Below, piece after piece: positions 1-9,970 of a stretch of 64,000 nucleotides of DNA (positions are counted from its first letter, which is position 1; each line of letters starts with the position of its first letter). The notes under the pieces were generated by a model that saw nothing but the letters and a program-made list of their open reading frames with translations, was not told the origin of the DNA and did no database searches. The DNA comes from Mycolicibacterium neoaurum VKM Ac-1815D. GTDB taxonomy: Bacteria > Actinomycetota > Actinomycetes > Mycobacteriales > Mycobacteriaceae. The stretch is from positions 1,550,001-1,614,000 of the forward strand of contig NC_023036.2 of assembly GCF_000317305.3 (NCBI RefSeq), read 5' to 3'. A program made the translations under genes and the position numbers.

Positions 1-480
<480 letters not shown>

Positions 481-513
481 GGCTCCCGATCAGGCCCGAA
501 AGGGGCTTTCCAC

Positions 514-1662
514 ATGCGTGACATGGTCGAAATCGGCATGGGCAGAACCGCCCGCCGCACCTACGAACTCGACGACATCAACATCGTCCCGTCCCGGCGC
601 ACCAGGTCGTCCAAGGACGTCTCGACGGGCTGGCAACTCGATGCCTACCGTTTCGAGATCCCGGTCGTCGCGCACCCCACCGACGCGCTGGTGTCGGTCG
701 AATTCGCCATCGAGATGGGCAAGCAGGGCGGTCTCGGCGTGCTCAACGGTGAGGGCCTGATCGGTCGGCACGCCGACGTCGAGGCCAAGATCGCCCAGGT
801 CACCGATGTTGCGGCTGGGGCGTCCGATGAATCCGCCGCGATCCGCCTGCTGCAGGAACTGCACGCCGCACCGTTGAACCCCGAACTGTTGGGGGCCGCG
901 GTCGCGCGTATTCGGGAGTCCGGAGTGACCACCGCAGTACGGGTCAGTCCGCAGAACGCCGCCGCGCTGACGCCGTCGCTGGTGGCGGCCGGTCTGGACC
1001 TGCTCGTCATCCAGGGCACCATCATCTCGGCCGAGCGCGTCGCCAAGGATCACGACGGCGCCGGCGAGCCGCTCAACCTCAAGACCTTCATCTCCGAGCT
1101 CGACGTGCCGGTGGTGGCCGGTGGCGTACTCGATCACCGCACCGCACTGCACCTGATGCGCACCGGAGCCGCCGGCGTCATCGTCGGGTACGGGTCCACC
1201 TCGGGGGTCACCACCTCCGACGAGGTGCTGGGCATCAGCGTGCCGATGGCCACCGCGATCGCGGATGCCGCGGCAGCCCGGCGCGAGTATCTCGACGAGA
1301 CCGGCGGGCGCTATGTGCACGTGCTGGCCGACGGCGATATCCACACCTCCGGCGACCTGGCCAAGGCGATCGCCTGCGGCGCCGACGCGGTGGTGCTGGG
1401 CACGCCGTTGGCGGTGGCCGAGGAGGCCCAGGGCGGTGGCTGGTTCTGGCCTTCGGCCGCGGCGCATCCGTCCTTGCCGCGCGGCGCACTCCTGCAGGTC
1501 GGGCTGGGGGAGCGCCCGCCGTTGTCGAAGGTGCTCAACGGTCCCTCGGATGATCCGTTCGGTTCGCTGAACCTCGTCGGCGGGCTCCGCCGCTCGATGG
1601 CCAAGGCGGGCTACTGCGATCTCAAGGAATTCCAGAAGGTTGGTCTGACCGTCGACGCGTAG
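514..1662 (+). CDS. guaB3: GuaB3 family IMP dehydrogenase-related protein
   Basis: A 382-residue TIM-barrel protein of the actinobacterial GuaB3 family. It begins RTARRTYELDDINIVPSRRT, the usual GuaB3 N-terminus. The C-terminal half carries YVHVLADGDIHTSGDLAKAI and GADAVVLGTPLA, the phosphate-binding part of the IMPDH barrel. It lacks the CBS pair of typical IMPDH, in line with its shorter length. A GAAAGGGG ribosome site precedes the ATG. It lies 33 bases after guaB2 and is probably cotranscribed. Its enzymatic role in mycobacteria is less well established than that of GuaB2, so annotation as IMPDH rests on family membership. Confidence 0.93.
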   Translation: MRDMVEIGMGRTARRTYELDDINIVPSRRTRSSKDVSTGWQLDAYRFEIPVVAHPTDALVSVEFAIEMGKQGGLGVLNGEGLIGRHADVEAKIAQVTDVAAGASDESAAIRLLQELHAAPLNPELLGAAVARIRESGVTTAVRVSPQNAAALTPSLVAAGLDLLVIQGTIISAERVAKDHDGAGEPLNLKTFISELDVPVVAGGVLDHRTALHLMRTGAAGVIVGYGSTSGVTTSDEVLGISVPMATAIADAAAARREYLDETGGRYVHVLADGDIHTSGDLAKAIACGADAVVLGTPLAVAEEAQGGGWFWPSAAAHPSLPRGALLQVGLGERPPLSKVLNGPSDDPFGSLNLVGGLRRSMAKAGYCDLKEFQKVGLTVDA

Positions 1663-1736
1663 TCGATCGGGCGGCCGGCGGACGGGATCGCGCAACCACG
1701 AGGTCTTTACAAGTTAGGCCTCCCTGTCTAGCTAGT

Positions 1737-1758
1737 TACCCGTCGGTAGTCCCATAAT
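1737..1758 (+). promoter_or_regulatory. choD promoter with short palindrome TACC-CGTC-GGTA
   Basis: A palindrome (1737-1748) lies just upstream of a -10-like CATAAT (1753-1758), which ends six bases before the choD ATG at 1765. No Shine-Dalgarno is visible, so the mRNA may be leaderless and the palindrome would be placed to block the promoter. The arms are only 4 bp, so the operator call is weak; the -10/start spacing is the stronger part. Confidence 0.4.
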
Positions 1759-1764
1759 GGTCGG

Positions 1765-3510
1765 ATGAAGCCTGACTATGACGTCTTGATCATCGGTTCG
1801 GGATTCGGCGGCAGCGTCAGCGCGCTGCGCCTCACCGAAAAGGGCTATCGGGTCGGCGTACTCGAAGCCGGCCGGCGATTCGCCGATGAGGACTTCGCGA
1901 AGACCTCGTGGAACCTGCGCAAATTCCTGTGGGCGCCGCAGTTCGGTATGTACGGCATCCAACGCATCCACCTGCTGCGCAACGTCATGATCCTGGCGGG
2001 TGCGGGTGTCGGCGGCGGATCGCTGAACTACGCCAACACTCTCTATGTCCCGCCTGCACCGTTCTTCAACGATCCGCAGTGGAAGGACATCACCGACTGG
2101 CAGGCCGAGTTGATGCCGCACTACGACCAGGCCAAGCGGATGCTCGGCGTGGTCACCAACCCGACCTTCACCGACGCCGACCGGATCATGAAGGAGGTCG
2201 CCGAGGACATGGGCGTCGGGCACACCTTCGTGCCCACCCCAGTCGGGGTGTTCTTCGGTCCGGACGGTGAGAAGACGCCCGGCAAGACCGTCCCCGACCC
2301 GTACTTCGGTGGGGTCGGCCCGGCCCGCACCGGCTGCATCGAGTGCGGCGAGTGCATGACGGGCTGTCGGCACGGCGCCAAGAACACCCTGCTCAAGAAC
2401 TATCTCGGACTGGCCGAGCGAGCCGGCGCGCAGGTGCACCCCCTCACCTCGGTCCGGGAGTTCTCCCAGCGGCCCGACGGCGTCTGGGAGGTGCACACCG
2501 TGCGCACCGGCGGCAAGCTGCGCCGACGGAAGAAGACCTTCACCGCCAACCACCTGATCCTCGCGGCAGGCACCTACGGCACCCAGAAGCTGCTGTTCCG
2601 GATGAAGGACCGGGGCAAGCTGCCCCGCTTGTCCGATCGGCTCGGCGTGCTCACCCGCACCAACTCCGAATCCATCGTCGGCGCCGGGCGACTCACCGTC
2701 GGTGACGACCTGAACCTCACCCACGGGGTGGCGATCACCTCGTCGATCCACCCGACGGCCGACACGCACGTCGAACCCTGCCGATACGGCAAGGGCTCGA
2801 ACGCGATGGGTCTGCTGCAGACGCTGATGACCGATGGCACCGGGCCGGAGGGCACCGACGTGCCGCGCTGGAAGCAACTGCTGGAAACCGCGCGCAACGA
2901 CCGTCGCGGCACCCTGCGCCTGCTCAACCCGCGCAGGTGGAGCGAACGCACCATGATCGCGCTGGTCATGCAGCACCTGGACAACTCCATCACCACGTTC
3001 AGCCGCAAGACCTGGTTCGGCTACCGCATGCTCGACAGCAAGCAGGGCCATGGTCTACCCAATCCGACCTGGATCCCGGCAGGTAACGAGGTGACCCGAC
3101 GGATCGCCGAGAAGATCGACGGGGTCGCAGGCGGCACCTGGGGCGAGCTGTTCAACATTCCGCTGACCGCCCACTTCCTCGGTGGTGCAGCCATCGGCGA
3201 CAGCCCGGAGCACGGCGTCATCGACCCCTACCAACGGGTCTACAACTATCCGACGCTCTACGTCGCCGACGGCGCGGCCATCTCGGCGAACCTCGGGGTC
3301 AACCCGTCACTGTCGATCACCGCGCAGGCGGAGCGGGCCGCCGCGTTGTGGCCCAACAAGGGTGAGGCCGACCTGCGGCCCGCCCAGGGCGAGCCCTACC
3401 GGCGGCTGGACCCCATCGAGCCGGTCAAGCCCGTCGTCCCGGTGGAGGCGCCCGCCGGACTGCGCCGGCTGCCCATCGAACCGGTGTCCAAGCTGTCGCC
3501 CTCGGCGTAA
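1765..3510 (+). CDS. choD: GMC-family oxidoreductase, cholesterol oxidase ChoD
   Basis: A 581-residue FAD enzyme that oxidises 3-beta-hydroxysterols to 3-keto-4-ene products. The N-terminus has the dinucleotide-binding motif VLIIGSGFGGSVSALRL, followed by GAGVGGGSLNYANTLY of the GMC family. A ferredoxin-like cluster CIECGECMTGCRHGAKNTL (about residues 193-211) is characteristic of the ChoD subgroup, and the C-terminal VADGAAISANLGVNPSLSI is the usual FAD/substrate segment. Length and position directly after guaB3 match M. tuberculosis Rv3409c. ChoD is not the main cholesterol-ring enzyme in mycobacteria (that is the KstD/3-beta-HSD route), so its exact substrate remains open. Confidence 0.93.
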   Translation: MKPDYDVLIIGSGFGGSVSALRLTEKGYRVGVLEAGRRFADEDFAKTSWNLRKFLWAPQFGMYGIQRIHLLRNVMILAGAGVGGGSLNYANTLYVPPAPFFNDPQWKDITDWQAELMPHYDQAKRMLGVVTNPTFTDADRIMKEVAEDMGVGHTFVPTPVGVFFGPDGEKTPGKTVPDPYFGGVGPARTGCIECGECMTGCRHGAKNTLLKNYLGLAERAGAQVHPLTSVREFSQRPDGVWEVHTVRTGGKLRRRKKTFTANHLILAAGTYGTQKLLFRMKDRGKLPRLSDRLGVLTRTNSESIVGAGRLTVGDDLNLTHGVAITSSIHPTADTHVEPCRYGKGSNAMGLLQTLMTDGTGPEGTDVPRWKQLLETARNDRRGTLRLLNPRRWSERTMIALVMQHLDNSITTFSRKTWFGYRMLDSKQGHGLPNPTWIPAGNEVTRRIAEKIDGVAGGTWGELFNIPLTAHFLGGAAIGDSPEHGVIDPYQRVYNYPTLYVADGAAISANLGVNPSLSITAQAERAAALWPNKGEADLRPAQGEPYRRLDPIEPVKPVVPVEAPAGLRRLPIEPVSKLSPSA

Positions 3511-3520
3511 GCGGTGCGCC

Positions 3521-3572
3521 ACGGTGCGCTCAGATCGACATCCTTGCGGGTTTCTCGACCTGAGCGCACCGT
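3521..3572. terminator. Bidirectional terminator-like hairpin between choD and catalase
   Basis: Two 18-base arms (3521-3538 and 3555-3572), complementary except for one pair, enclose a 16-base loop. The mismatch becomes a G-U pair in a minus-strand transcript. It lies between two convergent genes, 10 bases after the choD stop and 18 bases before the catalase stop, so it can serve both. No long U-run follows, as is common in mycobacteria. Confidence 0.75.
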
Positions 3573-3590
3573 CGCGGCTGTGTGCGGTGG

Positions 3591-5036
3591 CTACTTGACG
3601 GCCGCCTCGACGCGGTCGCCGAGGTCCCTGTCGACATTGCGCCAGTATTCGAATGCGCGCTGCAGCACCGGCTCGGACACGCCGTCGGACAGATGCCCGG
3701 CGATGTTGGACACCAGACGATTCCGGGCCGCGTCATCGAGCACATCGCGCACGAGCGTCCCGGCCTGGCCCCAGTCGTCGTCCTCGGCGTGCAGGCTGTA
3801 CGCCGCCCGCACCATATCGCCGTCGGCATGCCAGAGCGCTTCGGCCGTGCGGGCCGGATCGGCCGCCGGACCACCGTAGGAGTTCGGTGCGTACACCGGG
3901 TCGGTGATGTTGGTGACCCGCATCGCGCCGTCCTTGGAGTAGCTGTGCACCGCGGTCTTCGGCGAGTTGACCGGGATCTGCTTGTAGTTCACCCCGAGCC
4001 GATGCCGGTGGGCATCGGCATAGGCGAAGTCCCGCGCGAGCAGCATCTTGTCCGGGCTCAGTCCGGTGCCCGGCACCGCATTGTTGGGCTCGAAGGCCGC
4101 CTGCTCGATCTCCGTGTGATAGTCGGTGACGTTACGGTTGAGCGAGAGCTTTCCGACGTCGATCAAGGGATAGTCGGCGTGCGGCCACACCTTGGTCAGG
4201 TCGAACGGGTTGAACCGATAGTCCTTGGCATCCTCGAACGGCATGATTTGCACCTTGAGAGTCCAACTGGGGAACTCGCCGCGCTCGATCGCGTCGAAGA
4301 GGTCGCGTTGGTGGACATCGCCGTCCTTGCCCGCCATCTCGTCGCCCTCGTCCTGGGTGTAGAACTCGATGCCCTGATCGGACTTGAAGTGGTACTTGAC
4401 CCAGGAGATCTCGCCGTCGGCGTTGATCCAGCTATACGTGTGGCTGGAGTACCCGTTCATGTGTCGCCAGGTGCGCGGAATACCCCGATCGCCCATCAGC
4501 CAGGTCACCTGATGCGCGGATTCCGGTGACAGGGTCCAGAAATCCCACTGCATGTCGTGATCGCGCAGATTGTTGGCGGCGCGACGCTTCTGCGACCGGA
4601 TGAAGTGCTGGAACTTGAGCGGGTCGCGGATGAAGAACACCGGGGTGTTGTTCCCGACCATGTCGAAGTTGCCGTCTTGGGTGTAGAACTTCACGGCGAA
4701 CCCGCGCGGGTCGCGCCAGGTGTCCGGGCTGCCGCGCTCGCCCGCGACGGTCGAGAACCGGGCCAGCGTCTCGGTCTTCACACCGGGTTGCAGGAACGCG
4801 GCCTTGGTGTAGGCGCTGACATCGTTGGTGACCTCGAAATGGCCGAACGCGCCGCCGCCCTTGGCATGGGGCTGGCGCTCCGGGATGCGTTCGCGGTTGA
4901 AGTTGGCCATCTGCTCGATCAGGTAGTGGTCCTGGAGCAGGATCGGTCCATCTCTGCCGATGGTCAGCGAATGCTCGTCGCTGGGTACGGGAATTCCGGC
5001 ATCGGTGGTCGTGGGCTTGGGCTGGGTGTTGGTCAC
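3591..5036 (-). CDS. katA: Monofunctional haem catalase
   Basis: Small-subunit (clade 3-type) catalase of 481 residues, which dismutates H2O2 in the cytosol. The GTG at 5036 is chosen because AAAGGA lies 7 bases upstream and the resulting [17 protein letters not shown] start fits family length; an upstream extension to 5309 would add 91 unrelated residues. The distal His is in [16 protein letters not shown], the Asn region is [19 protein letters not shown], and the proximal Tyr region is [17 protein letters not shown]. It is divergent from the uracil-catabolism operon across 203 bases and convergent with choD. A second, catalase-like peroxidase is encoded near 33 kb. Confidence 0.95.
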   Translation of the reverse strand: MTNTQPKPTTTDAGIPVPSDEHSLTIGRDGPILLQDHYLIEQMANFNRERIPERQPHAKGGGAFGHFEVTNDVSAYTKAAFLQPGVKTETLARFSTVAGERGSPDTWRDPRGFAVKFYTQDGNFDMVGNNTPVFFIRDPLKFQHFIRSQKRRAANNLRDHDMQWDFWTLSPESAHQVTWLMGDRGIPRTWRHMNGYSSHTYSWINADGEISWVKYHFKSDQGIEFYTQDEGDEMAGKDGDVHQRDLFDAIERGEFPSWTLKVQIMPFEDAKDYRFNPFDLTKVWPHADYPLIDVGKLSLNRNVTDYHTEIEQAAFEPNNAVPGTGLSPDKMLLARDFAYADAHRHRLGVNYKQIPVNSPKTAVHSYSKDGAMRVTNITDPVYAPNSYGGPAADPARTAEALWHADGDMVRAAYSLHAEDDDWGQAGTLVRDVLDDAARNRLVSNIAGHLSDGVSEPVLQRAFEYWRNVDRDLGDRVEAAVK

Positions 5037-5239
5037 CGGGCTGTTCCTTTCGCGCATGGCTGCAGGCGTCAGGGTCGGGTACCCCACCCCGACGGAATTG
5101 ACACCGGCGTTCGTGGTTCGTCGAATACCGTTCTCGGACTGAGATATTCGCGTACCCTGTGCGTCTTCCATCGCGCTGATACGATGCGAGGGACAAAGCA
5201 GTCTCTGGTTGCGCGATGGTGTTCTGCGAAGGAGTCGAC

Positions 5240-6490
5240 GTGGGAACGGATCGCACCGACGCGCGCCACATCCGGTTGACATCGCACAGCGGTGGACCGC
5301 TGGCGCCACCCATCAGGTGGGGGGCGCCCACGGCTGCCGAACGCGGACCGATCGTCGGCACCACCGGTAACCGCGCACATCGCAACGTGATCGGCACCCA
5401 CAGTGGCTCCTACGGCGTCTACCGTGCGCTTGCGGTGGCCGCCGGGGCGCTGTCACCGCAACACCGCGCCGACCTCACCAACACCATGCCGACCGATGTC
5501 ATCGGTCCCCACCCGCAGTGGCAGAACCCGGAGGCGATCGTCAGCCTCGATCCCTGGGGTGCGGCGGTGGCCGACGTGTTCGCCGACCAACTGGCCGCCG
5601 ATCACGACATCCGGCCGACGATCGCTGTCACCAAGGCCCACGTGATGCTGCCCGAGGTCGCCGAGGCGATGCAGAAGGGCAGGCTCGTCCCGGACGGGAC
5701 GGTGCTGCTCGACGGGGGTGCCGCGGTGGTGACGAAGGTGGCCGTCGAACCGGTCTGGTATCTGCCGGGGGTTGCCGCCCGGTTCGGGTGCACCGAGGCC
5801 GCGCTGCGGCGGGCGTTGTTCGAGGAGACCGGCGGGATGTATCCCGAACTGGTCACCCGTGGCGACCTGGAGGTGTTCCTTCCCCCGATCGGCGGTCAGA
5901 CGGTCTACATCTTCGGCGACCCGCGACACCTCGCCGATCCGGCGGTCGAGCTGACCGCCCGGGTACACGACGAATGCAACGGTTCCGACGTGTTCGGCTC
6001 GGATATCTGCACATGTCGGCCCTACCTCACCCACGCCATCGAGGAGTGCATCGCGGGAACGCAGCGCGGCGGCGTCGGGTTGGTCGCCTACTCGCGCAAG
6101 GAAGGCCGCGCCCTCGGTGAGGTCACCAAGTTCCTGGTCTACAACGCTCGCAAACGTCAGGAAGGCGGCGACACCGCAGACCAGTACTTTGCGCGCACCG
6201 AATGCGTTGCGGGCGTGCAGGATATGCGCTTCCAGGAGCTGATGCCCGATGTCCTGCACTGGCTGGGCGTCACGCGCATCCACCGCCTGGTCTCGATGAG
6301 CAACATGAAGTACGACGCGATCACCGGATCGGGGATCAGTGTGGGGGAGCGGGTCAACATCCCCGACGAGCTGATCCCGGCCGACGCCCGCGTCGAGATC
6401 GACGCCAAGATGGCCGCCGGCTACTTCACCCCCGGCCCGGTGCCCGATGCCGACGACCTGAAGAGGACGATCGGTCGGGGGTTGGTGTGA
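5240..6490 (+). CDS. Urc1-like GTP cyclohydrolase II homologue (uracil catabolism)
   Basis: A 416-residue protein of the GTP cyclohydrolase II fold in a long form, about twice RibA. The zinc site is kept: [17 protein letters not shown] gives the C-x10-C-x-C pattern. It continues with [19 protein letters not shown], the Urc1-type version of the RibA catalytic region. GTG 5240 is chosen because GAAGGAG sits five bases upstream. The next gene is a DUF1688 (Urc4-like) protein overlapping by four bases, then uracil phosphoribosyltransferase. In yeast, URC1, URC4 and URC6 (UPRT) act in the URC uracil-degradation pathway. No ribB, ribH or ribE is adjacent, so riboflavin synthesis is the less likely role. 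Confidence 0.88.
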   Translation: MGTDRTDARHIRLTSHSGGPLAPPIRWGAPTAAERGPIVGTTGNRAHRNVIGTHSGSYGVYRALAVAAGALSPQHRADLTNTMPTDVIGPHPQWQNPEAIVSLDPWGAAVADVFADQLAADHDIRPTIAVTKAHVMLPEVAEAMQKGRLVPDGTVLLDGGAAVVTKVAVEPVWYLPGVAARFGCTEAALRRALFEETGGMYPELVTRGDLEVFLPPIGGQTVYIFGDPRHLADPAVELTARVHDECNGSDVFGSDICTCRPYLTHAIEECIAGTQRGGVGLVAYSRKEGRALGEVTKFLVYNARKRQEGGDTADQYFARTECVAGVQDMRFQELMPDVLHWLGVTRIHRLVSMSNMKYDAITGSGISVGERVNIPDELIPADARVEIDAKMAAGYFTPGPVPDADDLKRTIGRGLV

Positions 6491-7683
6491 ATCCGGCGCA
6501 GACCCTGCGCAGCACCACCGAGATCCGCGCCAGGGCCCACCATCTGCTGGCCCGCGCCCGCGCCGGTGACTCCGCGTGGTTCACCGTGCACGACGAGGCG
6601 CTGCCCGGCGCGGCCGCCGAAGTCGCCGATCTGACCCTGCGCCGCTTTCCCGACCTGGACATCCCGTTCCACAGCCGGTGGCGGCACTTCGAGGCCGGCG
6701 GAGTGCGGCGCACCCTGGATCTCGACGGCCTCGACGCGGCCGGACGCGCCCGCGCGATGATCGATCTGGCGGTGGTCAGCGTCCTGCTCGACGCCGGGGC
6801 AGGCCCCGACTGGCGTTATCGGGAGGACGGCCGGGAGTTCAGCCGGTCCGAGGGGCTGGGCGTCGCCAGCTGGCACGCCTTCACCGCCGGGGTGTTCTCC
6901 TCGGACGCGCACCGGCCGCTACAGGCCGACGCGGCAGGTCTGCTCGGCCTGGACACCGTGGAACTGGCCACCGCCATGCAGGTGGGCCTGACCAATCCGC
7001 TGGTCGGCTTCGACGGCAGGGTCGACGTGCTGCGCCGCCTCGGTGCGGCCCTGGCCGAGAGGCCCGACGCGTTCGGCGAACCCGGTCGCCCCGGCGGACT
7101 GTACGACCTGTTGATCACCGATCCGACGGCACCGACGATCGCCGCGCACGACATCCTGACCGTACTGCTGACCACGCTGTCGCGAATCTGGCCGGCCGAC
7201 AACACCATCGAGGGTGAGCCGCTCGGGGACTGTTGGCGCCACAGGGCGGTCCCCGGCCTCGGGGCGACCGCCGGCTGGATGCCGTTCCACAAGCTCTCCC
7301 AATGGCTGACCTACTCGCTGCTGGAACCGTTCACCTGGGCGGGTGTGCAGGTGACCGGCATCGACGCGCTGACCGGGCTGCCGGAGTACCGCAACGGCGG
7401 CCTGCTGCTCGACACCGGTGTGTTGACGCTGCGCGATGCGGACTGGGCATCGCAGACCTGGGCACCGGCCGACGAGTTGGTGGTCGAATGGCGGGCCCTG
7501 ACCGTCGCGCTGCTCGACGAGGTGGCCGACCTGGTGCGCGCCCGGCTGGGACTCGGGGCGGACCGGCTACCGCTGGCGTGCGTACTGGAGGGCGGAACCT
7601 GGGCCGCCGGACGCGAGCTGGCGCAACGGTTGCGCGGCGGACTGCCTCCGTTGACCGTCAGCAGTGACGGCACCGTCTTCTGA
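6487..7683 (+). CDS. DUF1688 / Urc4 (Urg3) family protein
   Basis: A 398-residue protein of the DUF1688 family, which includes fungal Urc4/Urg3. The GTG start overlaps the Urc1-like stop codon (GTGA), so translation is coupled. Recognisable segments are the N-terminal LRSTTEIRARAHHLLARA, WRHFEAGGVRRTLDLDGLD, SVLLDAGAGPDWRYREDG, and the C-terminal GDCWRHRAVPGLGATAGWMP and PFHKLSQWLTYSLLEPF. No catalytic residues are established from the sequence. Genetic work in yeast places Urc4 in the URC uracil-degradation route, with an undefined reaction. The neighbours Urc1-like and Upp support that assignment here. Confidence 0.88.
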   Translation: MNPAQTLRSTTEIRARAHHLLARARAGDSAWFTVHDEALPGAAAEVADLTLRRFPDLDIPFHSRWRHFEAGGVRRTLDLDGLDAAGRARAMIDLAVVSVLLDAGAGPDWRYREDGREFSRSEGLGVASWHAFTAGVFSSDAHRPLQADAAGLLGLDTVELATAMQVGLTNPLVGFDGRVDVLRRLGAALAERPDAFGEPGRPGGLYDLLITDPTAPTIAAHDILTVLLTTLSRIWPADNTIEGEPLGDCWRHRAVPGLGATAGWMPFHKLSQWLTYSLLEPFTWAGVQVTGIDALTGLPEYRNGGLLLDTGVLTLRDADWASQTWAPADELVVEWRALTVALLDEVADLVRARLGLGADRLPLACVLEGGTWAAGRELAQRLRGGLPPLTVSSDGTVF

Positions 7684-7701
7684 AAACGCGAAGGAGCGTC
7701 G

Positions 7702-8337
7702 ATGACCCTGCCCTCCCAGGTGCATGTGATCGACCACCCGCTGGTCACCCACAAACTGAACACCCTGCGCCAGAAGGACGTTTCCACCAACAGTTTCCGA
7801 CGGTTGGTCAGCGAGGTCTCGGCGCTGATGGCTTACGAGGTGTTGCGCGACATCCCGCTGCACACCGAGCAGATCGAGACGCCGCTGGAGACCATGACCG
7901 CGAGCGTGATCGACGGCAAGAAGCTGGTGTTCGTCTCCATCCTGCGTGCCGGCGGCGGAATCCTCGACGGCATGCTGAGCCTGGTGCCGAGTGCCCGGGT
8001 CGGCCATATCGGCCTCTACCGCGATCCGAAGACCCACGTCGCCGTCGAGTATTACTTCAAGGTCCCCGACGACCTGCGCGAACGCGATGTCGTGGTGGTC
8101 GATCCGATGCTGGCCACCGGGCACACCGCGATCGCCGCGATCGACCGGCTCAAGGAGCACAGCCCGCGTTCGGTCAAGTTCGTGTGCCTGCTCACCTGCC
8201 CGGAAGGGCTGGCCGCCCTGCACGGAGCGCACCCCGACATCCCCGTCTACACCGCGGCCATCGACCGGCAGCTCGACGAACACGGCTATATCGTTCCGGG
8301 CCTCGGCGATGCCGGGGACCGGCTGTTCGGCACCTGA
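7702..8337 (+). CDS. upp: Uracil phosphoribosyltransferase
   Basis: A 211-residue enzyme that joins uracil and PRPP to make UMP. The PRPP loop is [19 protein letters not shown] and the uracil-binding C-terminus contains [16 protein letters not shown] precedes the ATG, 18 bases after the DUF1688 stop. Its position as third gene of a Urc1-Urc4-Upp unit is informative: the URC pathway degrades uracil via a phosphoribosylated intermediate in yeast, so this Upp may feed catabolism as well as salvage. Confidence 0.96.
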   Translation: MTLPSQVHVIDHPLVTHKLNTLRQKDVSTNSFRRLVSEVSALMAYEVLRDIPLHTEQIETPLETMTASVIDGKKLVFVSILRAGGGILDGMLSLVPSARVGHIGLYRDPKTHVAVEYYFKVPDDLRERDVVVVDPMLATGHTAIAAIDRLKEHSPRSVKFVCLLTCPEGLAALHGAHPDIPVYTAAIDRQLDEHGYIVPGLGDAGDRLFGT

Positions 8338-8341
8338 GCAC

Positions 8342-8347
8342 TAGACT
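8342..8347 (+). promoter_or_regulatory. -10 element TAGACT, leaderless guaA promoter
   Basis: TAGACT fits the mycobacterial -10 consensus TANNNT and ends six bases before the guaA GTG at 8354. With a normal -10 to +1 distance, transcription would begin at the start codon. No Shine-Dalgarno is present. It lies only four bases after the upp stop codon. Confidence 0.65.
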
Positions 8348-8353
8348 GTCCGG

Positions 8354-9913
8354 GTGGAATCAGCTTCAGTACGTCCGGTGCTCGTCATCGACTTCGGTGC
8401 GCAGTACGCCCAGCTGATCGCGCGACGCGTCCGCGAGGCGCGGGTGTTCTCCGAGGTGATCCCGCATACCGCGACCGTCGAGGAGATCAAGGCGCGCAAC
8501 CCGCAGGCGATCGTGCTCTCCGGCGGGCCTGCCAGCGTCTATGCCGAGGGCGCGCCGCGGCTGGACCCCGCGCTGTTCGATCTCGACCTGCCGGTCTTCG
8601 GCATCTGCTACGGCTTCCAGGCCATGGCCCAGGCGCTCGGCGGCACGGTGGCCCACACCGGCACCAGCGAGTACGGCCGCACGGAGCTCAAAGTCACTGG
8701 CGGGGAACTGCATTCCGAACTCCCCGGGATCCAGCCGGTCTGGATGAGCCACGGTGACGCCGTCACCGAGGCGCCAGAGGGATTCGACGTGGTGGCGGCC
8801 AGCTCGGGAGCACCGGTCGCGGCCTTCGAGAACCGGGCACGGCGACTGGCCGGCGTCCAGTACCACCCCGAGGTGCTGCATTCGCCGCACGGACAGCAGG
8901 TCCTGAGCCGGTTCCTGCACGAGTTCGCCGGTATCGGGGCCAGCTGGACCCCGGCCAATATCGCCGATCAGCTCGTGGCGCAGGTGCGCGAGCAGGTCGG
9001 CGAGGGCCGCGCCATCTGTGGTCTGTCCGGCGGGGTGGACTCCGCCGTCGCCGCCGCGCTGGTGCAGCGGGCCATCGGTGACCGCTTGACCTGTGTGTTC
9101 GTCGATCACGGATTGCTGCGTTCCGGGGAGCGGGCACAGGTGCAGCGTGATTTCGTGGCGGCCACCGGCGCCAAGCTGGTCACCGTCGACGTCGCCGACC
9201 GGTTCCTGGAGGCTTTGAGCGGGGTGACCAACCCCGAGGGCAAGCGCAAGATCATCGGCCGCGAATTCATCAGGGCGTTCGAGGGTGCGGTCCGCGATGC
9301 GGTCGACGTATCCGGCGGCGAGGTCGACTTCCTGGTGCAGGGCACGCTGTATCCCGATGTCGTCGAGTCCGGCGGCGGTTCGGGCACCGCGAACATCAAG
9401 AGCCACCACAATGTCGGCGGCCTGCCCGACGACCTGAAGTTCACCCTCGTCGAGCCACTGCGGCTGCTGTTCAAGGATGAGGTGCGCGCGGTCGGTCGTG
9501 AGCTGGGTCTGCCCGAGGATATCGTTGCGCGGCAACCGTTCCCGGGGCCGGGACTCGGAATCCGCATCGTCGGTGAGGTGACCGCCGAGCGGCTGGACAC
9601 TTTGCGACGGGCCGATGCCATCGCCCGCGAGGAGCTGACCTCGGCCGGACTGGATCACCAGATCTGGCAGTGCCCGGTGGTGCTGCTCGCCGACGTCCGA
9701 TCGGTCGGGGTGCAGGGTGACGGACGCACCTACGGTCACCCGATCGTGCTGCGTCCGGTCTCCAGCGAGGACGCCATGACCGCCGATTGGACGCGGGTGC
9801 CCTACGAAGTGCTGGAACGCATTTCGACGCGGATCACCAACGAGGTGCCCGAGGTCAACCGGGTGGTGCTCGACGTCACGAGCAAGCCACCGGGCACCAT
9901 CGAGTGGGAGTGA
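8354..9913 (+). CDS. guaA: GMP synthase (glutamine-hydrolysing)
   Basis: A 519-residue two-domain enzyme that converts XMP to GMP with ATP and glutamine. The N-terminal class I amidotransferase has nucleophile Cys in [16 protein letters not shown] and His/Glu in [11 protein letters not shown]. The ATP pyrophosphatase P-loop is [14 protein letters not shown]. The C-terminal dimerisation domain ends [11 protein letters not shown]. The GTG start is supported by the leaderless -10 at 8342 and by the usual [20 protein letters not shown] start. It follows upp closely but appears to have its own promoter. Together with guaB2/guaB3 it completes IMP to GMP. Confidence 0.97.
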   Translation: MESASVRPVLVIDFGAQYAQLIARRVREARVFSEVIPHTATVEEIKARNPQAIVLSGGPASVYAEGAPRLDPALFDLDLPVFGICYGFQAMAQALGGTVAHTGTSEYGRTELKVTGGELHSELPGIQPVWMSHGDAVTEAPEGFDVVAASSGAPVAAFENRARRLAGVQYHPEVLHSPHGQQVLSRFLHEFAGIGASWTPANIADQLVAQVREQVGEGRAICGLSGGVDSAVAAALVQRAIGDRLTCVFVDHGLLRSGERAQVQRDFVAATGAKLVTVDVADRFLEALSGVTNPEGKRKIIGREFIRAFEGAVRDAVDVSGGEVDFLVQGTLYPDVVESGGGSGTANIKSHHNVGGLPDDLKFTLVEPLRLLFKDEVRAVGRELGLPEDIVARQPFPGPGLGIRIVGEVTAERLDTLRRADAIAREELTSAGLDHQIWQCPVVLLADVRSVGVQGDGRTYGHPIVLRPVSSEDAMTADWTRVPYEVLERISTRITNEVPEVNRVVLDVTSKPPGTIEWE

Positions 9914-9958
9914 TCGCGCTGCGCTCCTGAAACGTCCCGGCCGACGAACGGCATCTGC

Positions 9959-9964
9959 TAATTT
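9959..9964 (+). promoter_or_regulatory. -10 element TAATTT, leaderless promoter of the C39-like lipoprotein
   Basis: TAATTT (TANNNT) ends six bases before the ATG at 9971, the same spacing as at guaA. There is no ribosome-binding site between them. Confidence 0.55.
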
Positions 9965-9970
9965 GCCGTC

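Noticed and set aside
490..1695. 401-codon minus-strand frame over guaB3
   Set aside because: Shadow of guaB3 with Arg/Gly/His-rich translation.
5240..6490. Riboflavin GTP cyclohydrolase II (RibA)
   Set aside because: Too long for RibA, no other rib genes near, and the next two genes are DUF1688 and upp, the URC context.
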